NCBI RefSeq assembly: GCF_000069185.1
Contig: NC_010397.1
Location: 4,588,001-4,652,000 of the forward strand
Reading direction: 5' to 3'
Length of the DNA: 64,000 nt
Origin: Mycobacteroides abscessus ATCC 19977
GTDB lineage: Bacteria > Actinomycetota > Actinomycetes > Mycobacteriales > Mycobacteriaceae
Below are positions 52,488 through 62,137 of the stretch, piece after piece. A program made the translations under genes and the position numbers. Positions within the stretch are counted from its first letter, which is position 1; every line of letters begins with the position of its first letter. The notes beneath the pieces were generated by a model. It was given only the letters and a program-made list of their open reading frames with translations. It did no database searches and was not told where the DNA came from.

Positions 52488-53180
52488 TCATCGAGGGCTC
52501 CACACAAATGTGGGCACCGCCGCCAGCGTGTCCGCCAAGAACCGCAACCGATCCTCGATCAGGGCCGGCCCCAGATCCTCGAACTGCCACGTCCACAGCC
52601 ACTCTCCGTCGAATCGGAACGGAAATTCCGCGTATCGCGGATCCATCAGCATTCGGGCCATGTTCTGGGGATTGAGCACGTCGTAGGCGAATCGAGTGTC
52701 CTGGGCCAGCACCCGGAAACGACGATTGAAGTCGTCGGATTCAAAGGTGATATCACCGAGAGCTCTGGTCAGCAGATTCTCGGGATAGACTTGTAGCCAG
52801 GGCAGCGGTCCCGGCATCGCGATAGCCACCACCGCCGTCCTTTTGACCTCGTACTCTTCCTCCGCGGCAACACGTTCGGCCTTGGAATACGCCTCGAACG
52901 CCAGGAACTGCCTACCTTCGTACTGGCCACGCACCACATTGCAGGCCCCGGGAAACGGGACCGCAAAAGCGGTGTCCGGGTAGCCCACCTGGCGCAGCGC
53001 CCCGTCGTCAGCGGCGACGAAATGCCAGCCATGGTCGGCCGCGTGCTTGGCCAGCGGAGAACTCGCCAGGTTTTTCTTCCGGAAGAGCGTGCGAATCAGC
53101 ACGCTAAATCCCAGTAACGGCCAGATCACCGCGAAGGCGGCACCCGCATAGGAGCCGAGCTCGGCCCAGCTCATCGCCAT
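52488..53180 (-). CDS. Membrane-anchored protein, paralog flanking LemA (downstream copy)
   Basis: This is a 230-residue protein. One N-terminal membrane helix (GAAFAVIWPLLGFSVLI) is followed by a cytoplasmic domain with RFAYDVLNPQNMARMLMDPR. The same segment in the gene at 53799-54482 reads RFAYDVLNPRTMERMLADQR, so the two are clear paralogs. The ATG directly follows the lemA stop (TAAATG). I do not recognise a named family; function unknown. Confidence 0.8.
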   Translation of the reverse strand: MAMSWAELGSYAGAAFAVIWPLLGFSVLIRTLFRKKNLASSPLAKHAADHGWHFVAADDGALRQVGYPDTAFAVPFPGACNVVRGQYEGRQFLAFEAYSKAERVAAEEEYEVKRTAVVAIAMPGPLPWLQVYPENLLTRALGDITFESDDFNRRFRVLAQDTRFAYDVLNPQNMARMLMDPRYAEFPFRFDGEWLWTWQFEDLGPALIEDRLRFLADTLAAVPTFVWSPR

Positions 53181-53789
53181 TTACTGCTGCGGCGGGTTCA
53201 GGCGGTCGAAGGCTCCGCGAATGGTGGGCACATTCCGCGCCTGCGGGTCATCGAGCTCGAAGTACTCGGCTTCGGTGAACCCGAACCACCTCGCGACGAG
53301 GTTGGACGGCACCGTCTGCACCTTGGTGTTGAGGGCGCGCACATTGCCGTTGTAGAAACGCCGGCCCGCGGCAATACGGTCTTCGGTGTTGGCCAGCTCG
53401 CGCTGCAATGCCACGAAGTTCTGAATCGACTGCAGCTGCGGATAGCTCTCGGCGACGGCGAAGAACCGGCCCAGCGCGCCGGAAAGCTGCTGCTCTGCCT
53501 GCGACTGCGCGGCGACGCCCTGGTGCGTGGCGGCGGCGTCGCGCGCGACGTTGCGGGCCGCGGTTACCTGCTGCAATGTATCCCGTTCGAATTGTGCTGC
53601 CGCACTAGCTGTCTCGATGAGATTCGGGATCAGGTCATGCCGGCGCTGCAACTCCACATCGATCTGCTTCCACGCCTCCTGCACTAGGTTGCGAATTCTG
53701 ACGAACCCGTTGTACGTCGTCAGAAGCCAAAGTCCGATGATCAGGGCAACGAACACCGCGATGACGGTCACGATCAGGACTGGGGTCAT
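53181..53789 (-). CDS. LemA family protein
   Basis: This is a 202-residue LemA protein. One N-terminal membrane helix (VTVIAVFVALIIGLWLL) is followed by the signature LVQEAWKQIDVELQRRHDLI, then PNLIETASAAAQFE and the YNGNVRALNTKVQTVPSNLV region. The LemA cytoplasmic helical domain assembles into membrane-associated structures; cellular role unclear. AAGGA lies upstream of the ATG. It is the middle gene of a three-gene operon. Confidence 0.93.
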   Translation of the reverse strand: MTPVLIVTVIAVFVALIIGLWLLTTYNGFVRIRNLVQEAWKQIDVELQRRHDLIPNLIETASAAAQFERDTLQQVTAARNVARDAAATHQGVAAQSQAEQQLSGALGRFFAVAESYPQLQSIQNFVALQRELANTEDRIAAGRRFYNGNVRALNTKVQTVPSNLVARWFGFTEAEYFELDDPQARNVPTIRGAFDRLNPPQQ

Positions 53790-53798
53790 TTCCTTCTC

Positions 53799-54482
53799 CT
53801 AGTGTTGTTCCCAGGCGTACGGGGGAATTGGCTCAAGGGTGTCGATCAGATACTGCACTTCGCTGGCGATCGCGTTCTCGTCGAGCTTGCCGCGGCGCCA
53901 GGTGAGCAACCTTCCATTTTCGAATCGCAGTGGCTGCGAATATCTTTGGTCGGCCAACATTCGTTCCATGGTGCGCGGGTTGAGCACGTCATAGGCGAAA
54001 CGTTCCGGCGCGGCCTTGACGTTGAACCTCTTGTTGAACGCGTCGGATTCAAACTCCAGATCCGTAAAACCAACGGCACGAGCAAGTCCCGCGAACACCC
54101 CCTCGGGCTTGATCTCCAACCGGTACGGCGACGGTGGCGTGACGATGCAGGTGACCATGTAACGGTATGTCTCGGTGCTCCGCTGGTCGCCGCTGCCGGT
54201 CGTGACCTTGTATATGTATTGAAACGATACGAACTCGTGGCCGCCGGTGGTGCCGTTGAAGACGTCCTGAACCGTGCGGCTGTGGCCCTGGCCAAAGGGC
54301 TCGTCATGAGACAGCGCCAGCAGGCTCTGATCCTCAGCGGTATACATCCAGCCTTGAGACGCGGCGAATGCCTCTAGCTGGGCGATGCGTTTCTTGCGTG
54401 CCTTGGTCAATATCAGCCACAGCCCGGCAAAGACCAACGCGAAGAGGGCCAGACCCACCCACATCAGCACACCGTCAGACAC
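53799..54482 (-). CDS. Membrane-anchored protein, paralog flanking LemA (upstream copy)
   Basis: This is a 227-residue protein: one N-terminal membrane helix (MWVGLALFALVFAGLWLILT), then a cytoplasmic domain with the paralogous block RFAYDVLNPRTMERMLADQR and a C-terminus ending PIPPYAWEQH. The start GTG 54482 has GAGGGG upstream; the longer frame from 54602 is rejected. Its stop is nine bases from lemA. Function unknown. Confidence 0.8.
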   Translation of the reverse strand: MSDGVLMWVGLALFALVFAGLWLILTKARKKRIAQLEAFAASQGWMYTAEDQSLLALSHDEPFGQGHSRTVQDVFNGTTGGHEFVSFQYIYKVTTGSGDQRSTETYRYMVTCIVTPPSPYRLEIKPEGVFAGLARAVGFTDLEFESDAFNKRFNVKAAPERFAYDVLNPRTMERMLADQRYSQPLRFENGRLLTWRRGKLDENAIASEVQYLIDTLEPIPPYAWEQH

Positions 54483-54596
54483 AATCCCCCCCTCGCCACC
54501 TGTTGCCCCTGGGCACATCGTACCGGGACACCGAAGGTTACCGGTTAGCTCGACGAAATCCGCACCCCAGACTGTCCGGAACGGCAGGATCGACGT

Positions 54597-56144
54597 ATGC
54601 AATTCACCCAGTGGCTACACCGCGCGTTGCAGCAGTACCCGGACCGCCTCATCACCATCGACCAGGGCCGGGAACACACCGTGGAGCAGTTCGCCGACCG
54701 TGTCGCCCGGCTGTCCGCTGGGCTTCGGGCCAACGGTGTGCGGCCGGGTGATCGCGTGGGCATGCTGTCACTGAACTCCGACCGCTATATCGAATACCTG
54801 ACTGCGGTGCCCTGGTTGGGCGCCGCACTGAATGCCGTCAACATCCGGTGGAGCCTGGCCGAGATCGGCTACTCCCTGCGGGAGTCGGGCACCCGGGTAC
54901 TTCTGGTGGACGACACGTTCAAGGCCGCCGCCGCGCCGCTGCGCGCTGCCTGCGCATGTCTGGAAACCGTCATCTATTGCGGAGCCGGCCCGGCGCCGCA
55001 GGACATGATCGGATACGAGGACCTTCTTGCCTCACATGAGCCCATCGATGACACCCGGACCGGCGGCGACAGTCTGCTCGGCGTCTTCTATACCGGTGGC
55101 ACCACCGGAAATCCCAAGGGCGTCATGCTATCTCACAATAATGTGCTGGCCTCCGCGATGGGATCGCTGTCCACCGGCAATTTCCTCACCCGCGGCGGCC
55201 GCCTGCTGCACTCGGCGCCGATGTTCCATATGGCCGACTTCAGCGCCGTATTGGCGGGGAACCTGTCCGGTTCCACCCATGTGATCGTCCCGTCCTTCAG
55301 CCCGCAGGGAGTGCTGGACGCGATCGTCGCGCACGACGTACAGGACATGTTGTTGGTGCCCACCATGATTCAGATGCTGGTCGACCATCCGGGCGCCGCC
55401 CAGCTCGACCTCAGCGGCATCCGCAGCATCACCTACGGCGCGTCGGTGATCTCCGAGGCCGTCTTGCAACGCGCCACGCGCGTGTTCCCCAACGCCCGAT
55501 TCACCCAGGCGTACGGCATGACCGAGGTGTCGCCGGTGGCCACGCTGCTACTTCCCGACGACCATGACGACCCCGCCCTACTGCGTTCGGCGGGGCGTGC
55601 GGCCCCGCATTGCGAGGTCAGGATCGTCGACCCGGACGACAACGAGGTGCCTCGGGGTGAGATCGGCGAGGTAATCGTCAAGGGCGACAACGTCATGCTC
55701 GGATATTGGGAACTACCCGAGGAATCAGCCGCTGCCATCCGTGACGGCTGGATGCACACCGGCGATGCGGGCCGGATGGATGACCGCGGGTATGTGTACA
55801 TCGTCGATCGCATCAAGGACATGGTGGTCACCGGCGGCGAGAACGTCTACTCCGCCGAGGTGGAGAACGCACTGGCCAAACACCCGGCGGTGGCCGCCTG
55901 CGCCGTCATCGGCATCCCCGACGAGCAATGGGGCGAACGGGTTCATGCCGTCGTCGTCAAGCAGGCGCAATCAGAATGCTGCGACGGCGACCTGCAAGAG
56001 CACTGTCGCGAGCACATTGCCAACTACAAGGTGCCACGCAGCTTCGAGTTCGTCGATGAGCTCCCGCTGTCCGGTGCCGGCAAGATCCTCAAGCGCGTGC
56101 TGCGTCAGAAATACTGGGAGAGCCGCGACGCCGGGGTGTCCTAG
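54597..56144 (+). CDS. Acyl-CoA synthetase / AMP-dependent ligase (FadD type)
   Basis: This is a 515-residue ANL-superfamily enzyme that activates a fatty or other carboxylic acid via acyl-AMP. The P-loop-like motif YTGGTTGNPKGVMLSH, A5 motif QAYGMTEVSP, A7 HTGDAGRMDDRGYVYIVDR and catalytic Lys in SGAGKILKR are intact. The substrate chain length cannot be read. It is divergent from the LemA operon. Confidence 0.92.
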   Translation: MQFTQWLHRALQQYPDRLITIDQGREHTVEQFADRVARLSAGLRANGVRPGDRVGMLSLNSDRYIEYLTAVPWLGAALNAVNIRWSLAEIGYSLRESGTRVLLVDDTFKAAAAPLRAACACLETVIYCGAGPAPQDMIGYEDLLASHEPIDDTRTGGDSLLGVFYTGGTTGNPKGVMLSHNNVLASAMGSLSTGNFLTRGGRLLHSAPMFHMADFSAVLAGNLSGSTHVIVPSFSPQGVLDAIVAHDVQDMLLVPTMIQMLVDHPGAAQLDLSGIRSITYGASVISEAVLQRATRVFPNARFTQAYGMTEVSPVATLLLPDDHDDPALLRSAGRAAPHCEVRIVDPDDNEVPRGEIGEVIVKGDNVMLGYWELPEESAAAIRDGWMHTGDAGRMDDRGYVYIVDRIKDMVVTGGENVYSAEVENALAKHPAVAACAVIGIPDEQWGERVHAVVVKQAQSECCDGDLQEHCREHIANYKVPRSFEFVDELPLSGAGKILKRVLRQKYWESRDAGVS

Positions 56145-56457
56145 CCGACCTGCTCGGCAATAGTGGGCCGGACGTGAAACTGGCTCATCGCGCCCGCCGG
56201 GACCACTACCCATCCGCCGGAGGTGCGGAACGGCGTCGCACCCCGCCGGTTCATCGATGCTGCGGCTTACCCATGCGCGACAGCTCCCAGACCAGTCATG
56301 GACAAGACCTCATAGCTGTGCATAGGTCGTAGTCAAAGCCACTGTTGCCGCTCTGACCATGCACTTTTAGAACGCGTTTCACTTTTTGTCCGAAGCCGCT
56401 ATCCTCGTCCACGAGAGTGATCTGGTTCACGTGTATCTGGAAGGACTAGCGGAGTCA
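56145..56457. promoter_or_regulatory. Upstream region of the alcohol dehydrogenase gene
   Basis: This 313-base gap has no convincing gene. A plausible promoter is TTTCAC (56377-56382), 17 bases, TATCCT (56400-56405), giving a 5' leader of about 50 bases. An imperfect repeat GACCT...AGGTC lies near 56310-56333. The rest is unremarkable. Confidence 0.35.
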
Positions 56458-57582
56458 ATGAAGACAAAAGGCGCGCTGATTCGCGAGCTCAACAAGCCGA
56501 TCGTCGTCGAAGAGATCACGTTCGGTGATCCGGCCGAAGGCGAGGTCCAGGTCCAGCTGCACGCCGCAGGCATGTGCCACTCCGATTACCACGTCCTGAC
56601 CGGCGCCACCCCGATGGAGCTGCCGGTGCTGCCCGGCCACGAGGGCGCGGGCGTGGTCACCAAGGTGGGCAAGGGTGTCACTTCCGTCCAGGAAGGCGAC
56701 CACGTGATCTTCGCCTTCATCCCGGCCTGCGGTAAGTGCCCGCCGTGTATGCGCGGCTACCGATCGCTATGCGATCGCGGTGCGATTCTGCTGGGCGGCA
56801 AGGCTATTGCCGATGGCACCAACCGCATCCACGCGGGCAACACTCCCGTCTCCGCGATGAACCTGCTCGGCACCTTCTCGCCCTACGCCGTGGTGCATGA
56901 GGACTCCGTGGTCAAGATCGATGACGACGTGCCCTTCGAATCGGCCGCGCTCCTCGGCTGCGCCGTGCCCACCGGCTTCGGCTCGTCCACCAACATCGCC
57001 GAGGTCAAACCGGGCGAAGACGTGATCATCGTCGGCATCGGCGGCATCGGCATGAGCGCCCTACAGGGCGCCGTCGTCTCCGGCGCCCGCCGTGTCATCG
57101 CGATCGACCCGGTGCCGTGGAAGCGCGAACAGGCCCTCAAGTTCGGCGCCACCCACGCCTTCCCCACCATGGCCGAGGCACTGCTGCCCGTCATGGACCT
57201 GACCTGGGGCATCATGGCCCAGAAGACCATCATCACCGTCGGCGAGATGCGCGGCGAGATGATCGAAGAGGCCATGCTGCTGACCGCCAAGACCGGCACG
57301 TGCGTGGTGACGGGCATGGGCGCCATGGTCGACGTGGACGTCAAGTTCAACCTGTTCCTCTTCACCATGCTGCAGAAGACCTTGAAGGGCAACATCTTTG
57401 GCGGCGGCACCACGCACACCGAGACCCCGCGCCTGGTCGGCCTGTACAAACAGGGCCTGCTCAAGATCGACGAGATGATCACCAGCACCTACAGCCTGGA
57501 GCAGATCAACGAGGGATACCAGGACATGCTCGACGGCAAGAACATCCGCGGCGTCATCAAGTACACCGAAGCCGACTGGTAA
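56458..57582 (+). CDS. NDMA-dependent (nicotinoprotein) alcohol dehydrogenase
   Basis: This is a 374-residue zinc-dependent medium-chain dehydrogenase. Catalytic zinc ligands are in AGMCHSDYH and GHEGAGVV; the structural zinc cysteines are in CGKCPPCMRGYRSLC. The cofactor loop GIGGIGMSALQGA and the length and sequence match the actinobacterial Rxyl_3153 family of alcohol dehydrogenases with bound NADH. These oxidise alcohols using an unknown carrier, in Mycobacterium often with the mycofactocin system. ATG 56458 with GCGGAG upstream is preferred over the 24-codon extension. Confidence 0.9.
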   Translation: MKTKGALIRELNKPIVVEEITFGDPAEGEVQVQLHAAGMCHSDYHVLTGATPMELPVLPGHEGAGVVTKVGKGVTSVQEGDHVIFAFIPACGKCPPCMRGYRSLCDRGAILLGGKAIADGTNRIHAGNTPVSAMNLLGTFSPYAVVHEDSVVKIDDDVPFESAALLGCAVPTGFGSSTNIAEVKPGEDVIIVGIGGIGMSALQGAVVSGARRVIAIDPVPWKREQALKFGATHAFPTMAEALLPVMDLTWGIMAQKTIITVGEMRGEMIEEAMLLTAKTGTCVVTGMGAMVDVDVKFNLFLFTMLQKTLKGNIFGGGTTHTETPRLVGLYKQGLLKIDEMITSTYSLEQINEGYQDMLDGKNIRGVIKYTEADW

Positions 57583-57590
57583 ACCACCCC

Positions 57591-57669
57591 CTCTAGTTCG
57601 CCGACACGCCGCGTTGTGCGCGATCTACTCGCACTTCGGCGCACTTTGCGGCGTGTCGGCGAACTGGAG
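57591..57669 (+). repeat. 3'-UTR hairpin with 35-base loop (copy 3)
   Basis: The 22-base arms (57591-57612 and 57648-57669) pair in 21 positions, including TTCGCCGACACGCCGC. The loop is exactly 35 bases and carries CTACTCG at positions 13-19, as in copy 1. It starts eight bases after the alcohol dehydrogenase stop and ends 19 bases before the pirin start. Confidence 0.7.
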
Positions 57670-57688
57670 GGCCCGGCATACTGGGGAG

Positions 57689-58435
57689 ATGGGCATCGAC
57701 ATCCGGCATGCGGACGACCGGGCCAGGACCCGGATCTCCTGGCTGGATTCCAGACACTCGTTTTCCTTCGGTGAGCACTACGATCCACACAACACCCACC
57801 ATGGGCTGCTGTTGGTCAACAACGACGACATCGTGCTGCCGGGCGCGGGGTTCGAGACGCATCCCCATCGGGATATGGAGATCATCACCTGGGTGCTACA
57901 CGGTTCGTTGGTGCACCAGGATTCCGAGGGGAATGCCGGTGTTATCTACCCCGGTCTGGCACAACGGATGTCAGCGGGCACCGGCATCCTGCACTCAGAA
58001 AAGAACGACTCGTGGCGGCTGTCCGGCGAGCGGCATACCGATCCGGTGCGCTTCATCCAGATGTGGGTGACCCCGGACGACTCCGGAATCGACCCCGGGT
58101 ATCAACAACGGGAGATCGGCAATGAGCTGCTCAGCGGCGGGCTGGTGACCGTGGCCTCCGGTATGCCGCAGCATCGCGACCAGACGGCTATCACCATCGC
58201 CCAGAAGAACGCCGCGCTGCATGCGGCGCGCATCGCCGCCGGCGACAGCGTCGAGCTCCCCGCCGCGCAGTTCGTCCATCTCTTCGTCCCCCGCGGAGCG
58301 ATCACGGTCGAAGCGGTCGGTGAGCTCACCGAGGGGGACGCCCTGCGACTCACCGATATTGGCGCGGTCCGCGTCACCGCGATACGCGATGCCGAGATCC
58401 TGGTGTGGGAGATGCATACCCGCCTGGGCGGTTAA
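57689..58435 (+). CDS. Pirin family protein (bicupin)
   Basis: This is a 248-residue pirin-like cupin protein. The metal-binding cupin motifs FETHPHRDMEIITWVLHG and YPGLAQRMSAGTGILHSE are complete in the N-terminal domain, with a weaker second cupin. Family members bind iron and some act as quercetinases; function here is unknown. It starts just after hairpin copy 3. Confidence 0.9.
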   Translation: MGIDIRHADDRARTRISWLDSRHSFSFGEHYDPHNTHHGLLLVNNDDIVLPGAGFETHPHRDMEIITWVLHGSLVHQDSEGNAGVIYPGLAQRMSAGTGILHSEKNDSWRLSGERHTDPVRFIQMWVTPDDSGIDPGYQQREIGNELLSGGLVTVASGMPQHRDQTAITIAQKNAALHAARIAAGDSVELPAAQFVHLFVPRGAITVEAVGELTEGDALRLTDIGAVRVTAIRDAEILVWEMHTRLGG

Positions 58436-58558
58436 CGGGATTTGCCCGCGTTTCGCGATTTCGCCGATGTGCGATCGATCCACACTTGTTATCAAAGTTG
58501 ACCAAGTTGCTGCTGTGATTGTCGTTAACTATTCAAGATCATCACAGGAGGGACCGCC

Positions 58559-59671
58559 GTGGGCATGTCACACTTTTCACGCCTACGCAGGACCGCAACG
58601 GGACCGCGACTCATCACCACGGCCCTCGGTCTGATGCTCGTGGCCGCGCTGCCCATTCCGGCCACCCACAACACCGCCCGCGCCGAGGCCGCCCATGACG
58701 CGGTCCTGGCGGCCATCGCCAACACCAAGGGCACCTTCCTGGTCTACAACTTCGGTGGCAGCAATCCTGCACCTTTCCGCAATGCCGCGGGCAACGAGTA
58801 CACACTGGACAACGGCGGACACCTCATGGTGATCAAGAGCGCCTCATCTCGTCTGCGTGCGAACCTGTTGGTAGACACTCACTCCGGCTATCAATCGCGG
58901 TGCGAACGCGATCCGCGCGCACGTACCTCTGAGGGGCTGTGGCAGGCCTCCGAAACCTACAAACCCATGGCGGCGTGGGTGGCCATGGGCAAGCCCACCT
59001 TCATCATCAACGCCAATTTCTTCGATGTCCGCGGCCAGAAGGGCGGCACCTGGAAGAGCACCGGCTGCACTTCCCCCCTGGGCGCCTACGTCGACACCGC
59101 CAACGGCAGCGCGAACTACAACAAACAGGTAACCGGTACCCGTGTCTACGCCGGGAAGCAGGCGCTCTCCGGCGGCGACGAAGTCTGGACGGCCCTGGCC
59201 ACCATGGTCTTTTCTCAGGGATCGGCGCCCGAGGTGATCGCCTCGGCCGGGCCCAAGGACTTCGGGTACGCCACCGCGCCGCTAGAGGGACTGATGGACA
59301 AGGGAGTTCAGTTCGTCGCGGTCAGTGGGTTGAAGCTGCTGCTGCCGGGATTCACCGAGCAGCTCAACGACCCCGGCCCCGCCGCCGCCCGCACCGCGCT
59401 CGGTTACAAGTCCGCCACGGACGAACTCATGGTCTTCCAGGGTGGCAGTTACACCCCGGACAACCTTCAAGACCTCTACCGCGGATTGGGCGTAGACAAG
59501 GCAATCGCGCTCGACGGTGGCAGCTCCTCGGCCATCGTGCTGAGGCGCGACGCCGGCGGCATGTGGGCCGGCTACGGCTCCCCCAAAGGTAATTGCGACA
59601 CCACCTACACCCTCTGCGATGCCGCGGGAGGTGTCGGACGGGCACTGCCCAGCTGGCTGGGATTCAGCTGA
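58559..59671 (+). CDS. Secreted phosphodiester glycosidase domain protein
   Basis: This is a 370-residue exported protein (signal to about ARAEA, residue 44) of the phosphodiester glycosidase/NAGPA family, marked by INANFFDVRGQ, GVDKAIALDGGSSSAIVL and a C-terminal Cys pair. Family members cleave sugar-phosphodiesters; the target in the mycobacterial wall is unknown. The GTG start has a strong AGGAGG upstream. It converges on the second mce operon with a 7-base gap. Confidence 0.85.
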   Translation: MGMSHFSRLRRTATGPRLITTALGLMLVAALPIPATHNTARAEAAHDAVLAAIANTKGTFLVYNFGGSNPAPFRNAAGNEYTLDNGGHLMVIKSASSRLRANLLVDTHSGYQSRCERDPRARTSEGLWQASETYKPMAAWVAMGKPTFIINANFFDVRGQKGGTWKSTGCTSPLGAYVDTANGSANYNKQVTGTRVYAGKQALSGGDEVWTALATMVFSQGSAPEVIASAGPKDFGYATAPLEGLMDKGVQFVAVSGLKLLLPGFTEQLNDPGPAAARTALGYKSATDELMVFQGGSYTPDNLQDLYRGLGVDKAIALDGGSSSAIVLRRDAGGMWAGYGSPKGNCDTTYTLCDAAGGVGRALPSWLGFS

Positions 59672-59678
59672 GCGCCGC

Positions 59679-60932
59679 CTAGCGCGGCGGTTCGATGGGG
59701 AGCGTAGGCCCACCGTAGGGCGTGGGAATGGTGAAGCGTCCCTTCGGGGTTGGATCGGCCACTTTGCCCAGGTCCGCGCCGCTGGGCGGGCTCGCGGTGT
59801 CGTCATCGGCCGGGCGCGGCGCGTTCTTGGCGCCGCGCACCAGCACCGCAGGGTCATCATCTCGGCAGTAACCCGCGTACAGGAACGGCTCCGGATAGTC
59901 GGCCGCCGACACCGCGGTGCGCGGGTAGCCGTAGTCACAGGTGTAGCGCGGATAGATGTCGGCAATGGCCCACACGCCGTTGTCGTGGAAGGTGTTGGCG
60001 ACCGCGTCGATCACCGATCCGCGATACGTCGGGAACAGGGCGTTGAGCGCCGGCACTCGGACGTAGGACAGCTGCGCCACCGTGGTGAGGTTCCCCAACA
60101 GCTGGGCCATGTTATCGGAGTTGTCGGCGATCACGGCATCGGTGGTGGCCAGCGGGCCGGGAACCCGGTCGATCAGCGTGCGGAAACCGTTGTCCATCCG
60201 TGCCACTCCGTTCAGAGAACGATTCAGGCCCTGTGTCGTGACGGCGAGCCCATTGTTCATCTCCGCAAACGAAGATAACGTCACACGGCTCTTCTTGAGG
60301 ATGCTCACCGTCTCCGGAAGAACGGAATCCAAGGTCGACAGTAGGAACACACCGCCGTCGATGATGTCGGTCATCTTGCGCGGCGCATCACGCGAGAGGT
60401 GTAGCTCCTTTTTGATGATCTCCAGTTTCTTCGTATCTGCCTGGGCAAGCGCACCATCGGCATCGGCGAGCAATCTGGATAGCGATACCGGAACCGTCGC
60501 CTGGCCCCGGGTGATCACGCTGCCATTACTCAGATACGGCCCGGCGGTGGTGACCGGCGCGAAGTCGACGTACTGCTCACCGGCCGGTGAAAGCCCGGAC
60601 ACCCGCACCGGCGTTCCCACCGGAATCTTCACTCCGGATTCGATATGAATCCGGGCGATCGGCCCACGCGGTGACGGCGTCACCGAGTCCACCCGGCCAA
60701 CCCGCATCCCCCGCAGCGCCACATCCTGTTCCGGAATCAACCCACCGGACTCGGGCAGTTCGATCGACACCTCATACGTCGACGCGAAGGCTCTCGCACG
60801 CAATGCGCCCACCATCAAGTAGGCACATGCCACCAGCAAGGTCGCCAGCAGCGCCATCCCGGACAACCAAAAGCGTTGGCGGTGACCCATCTTCACAGCG
60901 TCCACGATCGTGGTGGCGAGCGTATTGATCAT
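59679..60932 (-). CDS. Mce family protein MceF (second mce operon)
   Basis: This is a 417-residue MCE protein paralogous to the mceF at 3748-4998 (shared ASTY, ESGGL(L/I)P, RVGRVDSVTPS and the tail TKGRFTIPTP-like block). The start is ATG 60932, overlapping the mceE stop (ATGA); the 44-codon extension is rejected. It is the last gene of its operon; unlike the first operon, no tetR follows. Confidence 0.92.
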   Translation of the reverse strand: MINTLATTIVDAVKMGHRQRFWLSGMALLATLLVACAYLMVGALRARAFASTYEVSIELPESGGLIPEQDVALRGMRVGRVDSVTPSPRGPIARIHIESGVKIPVGTPVRVSGLSPAGEQYVDFAPVTTAGPYLSNGSVITRGQATVPVSLSRLLADADGALAQADTKKLEIIKKELHLSRDAPRKMTDIIDGGVFLLSTLDSVLPETVSILKKSRVTLSSFAEMNNGLAVTTQGLNRSLNGVARMDNGFRTLIDRVPGPLATTDAVIADNSDNMAQLLGNLTTVAQLSYVRVPALNALFPTYRGSVIDAVANTFHDNGVWAIADIYPRYTCDYGYPRTAVSAADYPEPFLYAGYCRDDDPAVLVRGAKNAPRPADDDTASPPSGADLGKVADPTPKGRFTIPTPYGGPTLPIEPPR

Positions 60933-62137
60933 CGCGGCGGCTCCTGCGGAACGGGCGCCGCACCCGGCACCGGCTCGATGACGCCCGGCTCCGTCGGGCT
61001 GGGACGCATCGGAATCGCCGGGGCGTCGGGCCCCTTGCCCACGACACGCTCCTGCAGGCGCCACAGGGTGTACTTGAACGAGCCGACGAGCTTGGCCCAG
61101 TCATAGCGTTTCGGGCCATGAAAACCCGGATCGCCCTGGTATCCGATATCGGGAATGGAACCGAGCGCGAGCTTGTCGATCGACACCCTGGCCGCGAATG
61201 CCGATCCGGCCATGATCTTGATGATCGGCGGCATCAGCCGGTTGAGCGCGGCAAGGCTGGTGTCGGGGCTGACGGTGATGTCGTTGAACGACGCGGACAA
61301 CGTATTGAAATCAGCGATGACGCTGCGGCCGCTGGTATCCGTGCCCGCGATCGAAGGGAACTTGGAGAGTTGCTTGGTAACCAGGCCAACCTGGTCTGCC
61401 AAATCGGCTATGTGAGACGCGTTGGCGGCCAGCGTATCCGTCGCTGGCGCCGCCGCGACCAACAAATCCGAAAGTGTGTCGTGCCGGGTATTCATCTCGG
61501 CGGCGAGCTGAGCGGTGTCGCGCAGCGCCGAATCCAGTTGGCTGGAACGCGCATTGAGCGTGCTCAGCAGCCGGTTGGACTTGCCGATCAGATCACCGAA
61601 TGCTTGCCCGTTGGTGCCCGTCGCGCGGCCAAGCCCGTTGACCGTGCCCGTGAGATTGCGTACCGCACCACCGTTGACGATGATCGCCGCCGAACTCAGG
61701 ACCGCCTCCACAGTCGCGGCCGCGGTGGTCGCGTCCAGGCCGATGGTGTCCCCGTCGCGCAGCAGCGGCGCGTCGGGAACCGCTGGCCGCGGCGGCTTCA
61801 GTGCGACGAAAACGTCACCCAGCGGCGTCGCGGTGCGCAGCTCGACGGTGGTCCGCTTGGGAATCTCGACATCCGAGCGGATGCGCATCGTCACCACGGC
61901 CGTGTAATTGGCCGTGCTCATGGAGTCGACCTCCCCGATATCGGCGCCCCCGAGTTTCACCTTGGCTCGCGCGGGCAGGTTCAAGATGTTGGTGAACACT
62001 GCCGTCAGCCCATAGGATCCGCCCGTCATACCTGGCGCGGGAAGCGGAAGGCTCGCAAGGCCGTTGGTGCTGCATCCACTTGTCAACAGCACCGCCGCTA
62101 CCACCGCGGGCCCCGCGAGTTTCTGCCATCGGTTCAT
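60929..62137 (-). CDS. Mce family lipoprotein MceE (second mce operon)
   Basis: This is a 402-residue MCE lipoprotein (lipobox LLTSGC, Cys about 23) paralogous to the mceE at 4995-6200, sharing NGLASLPLPAPG and SSAAIIVNGGAVRNL-like blocks. ATG 62137 overlaps the mceD stop (ATGA). Confidence 0.92.
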   Translation of the reverse strand: MNRWQKLAGPAVVAAVLLTSGCSTNGLASLPLPAPGMTGGSYGLTAVFTNILNLPARAKVKLGGADIGEVDSMSTANYTAVVTMRIRSDVEIPKRTTVELRTATPLGDVFVALKPPRPAVPDAPLLRDGDTIGLDATTAAATVEAVLSSAAIIVNGGAVRNLTGTVNGLGRATGTNGQAFGDLIGKSNRLLSTLNARSSQLDSALRDTAQLAAEMNTRHDTLSDLLVAAAPATDTLAANASHIADLADQVGLVTKQLSKFPSIAGTDTSGRSVIADFNTLSASFNDITVSPDTSLAALNRLMPPIIKIMAGSAFAARVSIDKLALGSIPDIGYQGDPGFHGPKRYDWAKLVGSFKYTLWRLQERVVGKGPDAPAIPMRPSPTEPGVIEPVPGAAPVPQEPPR

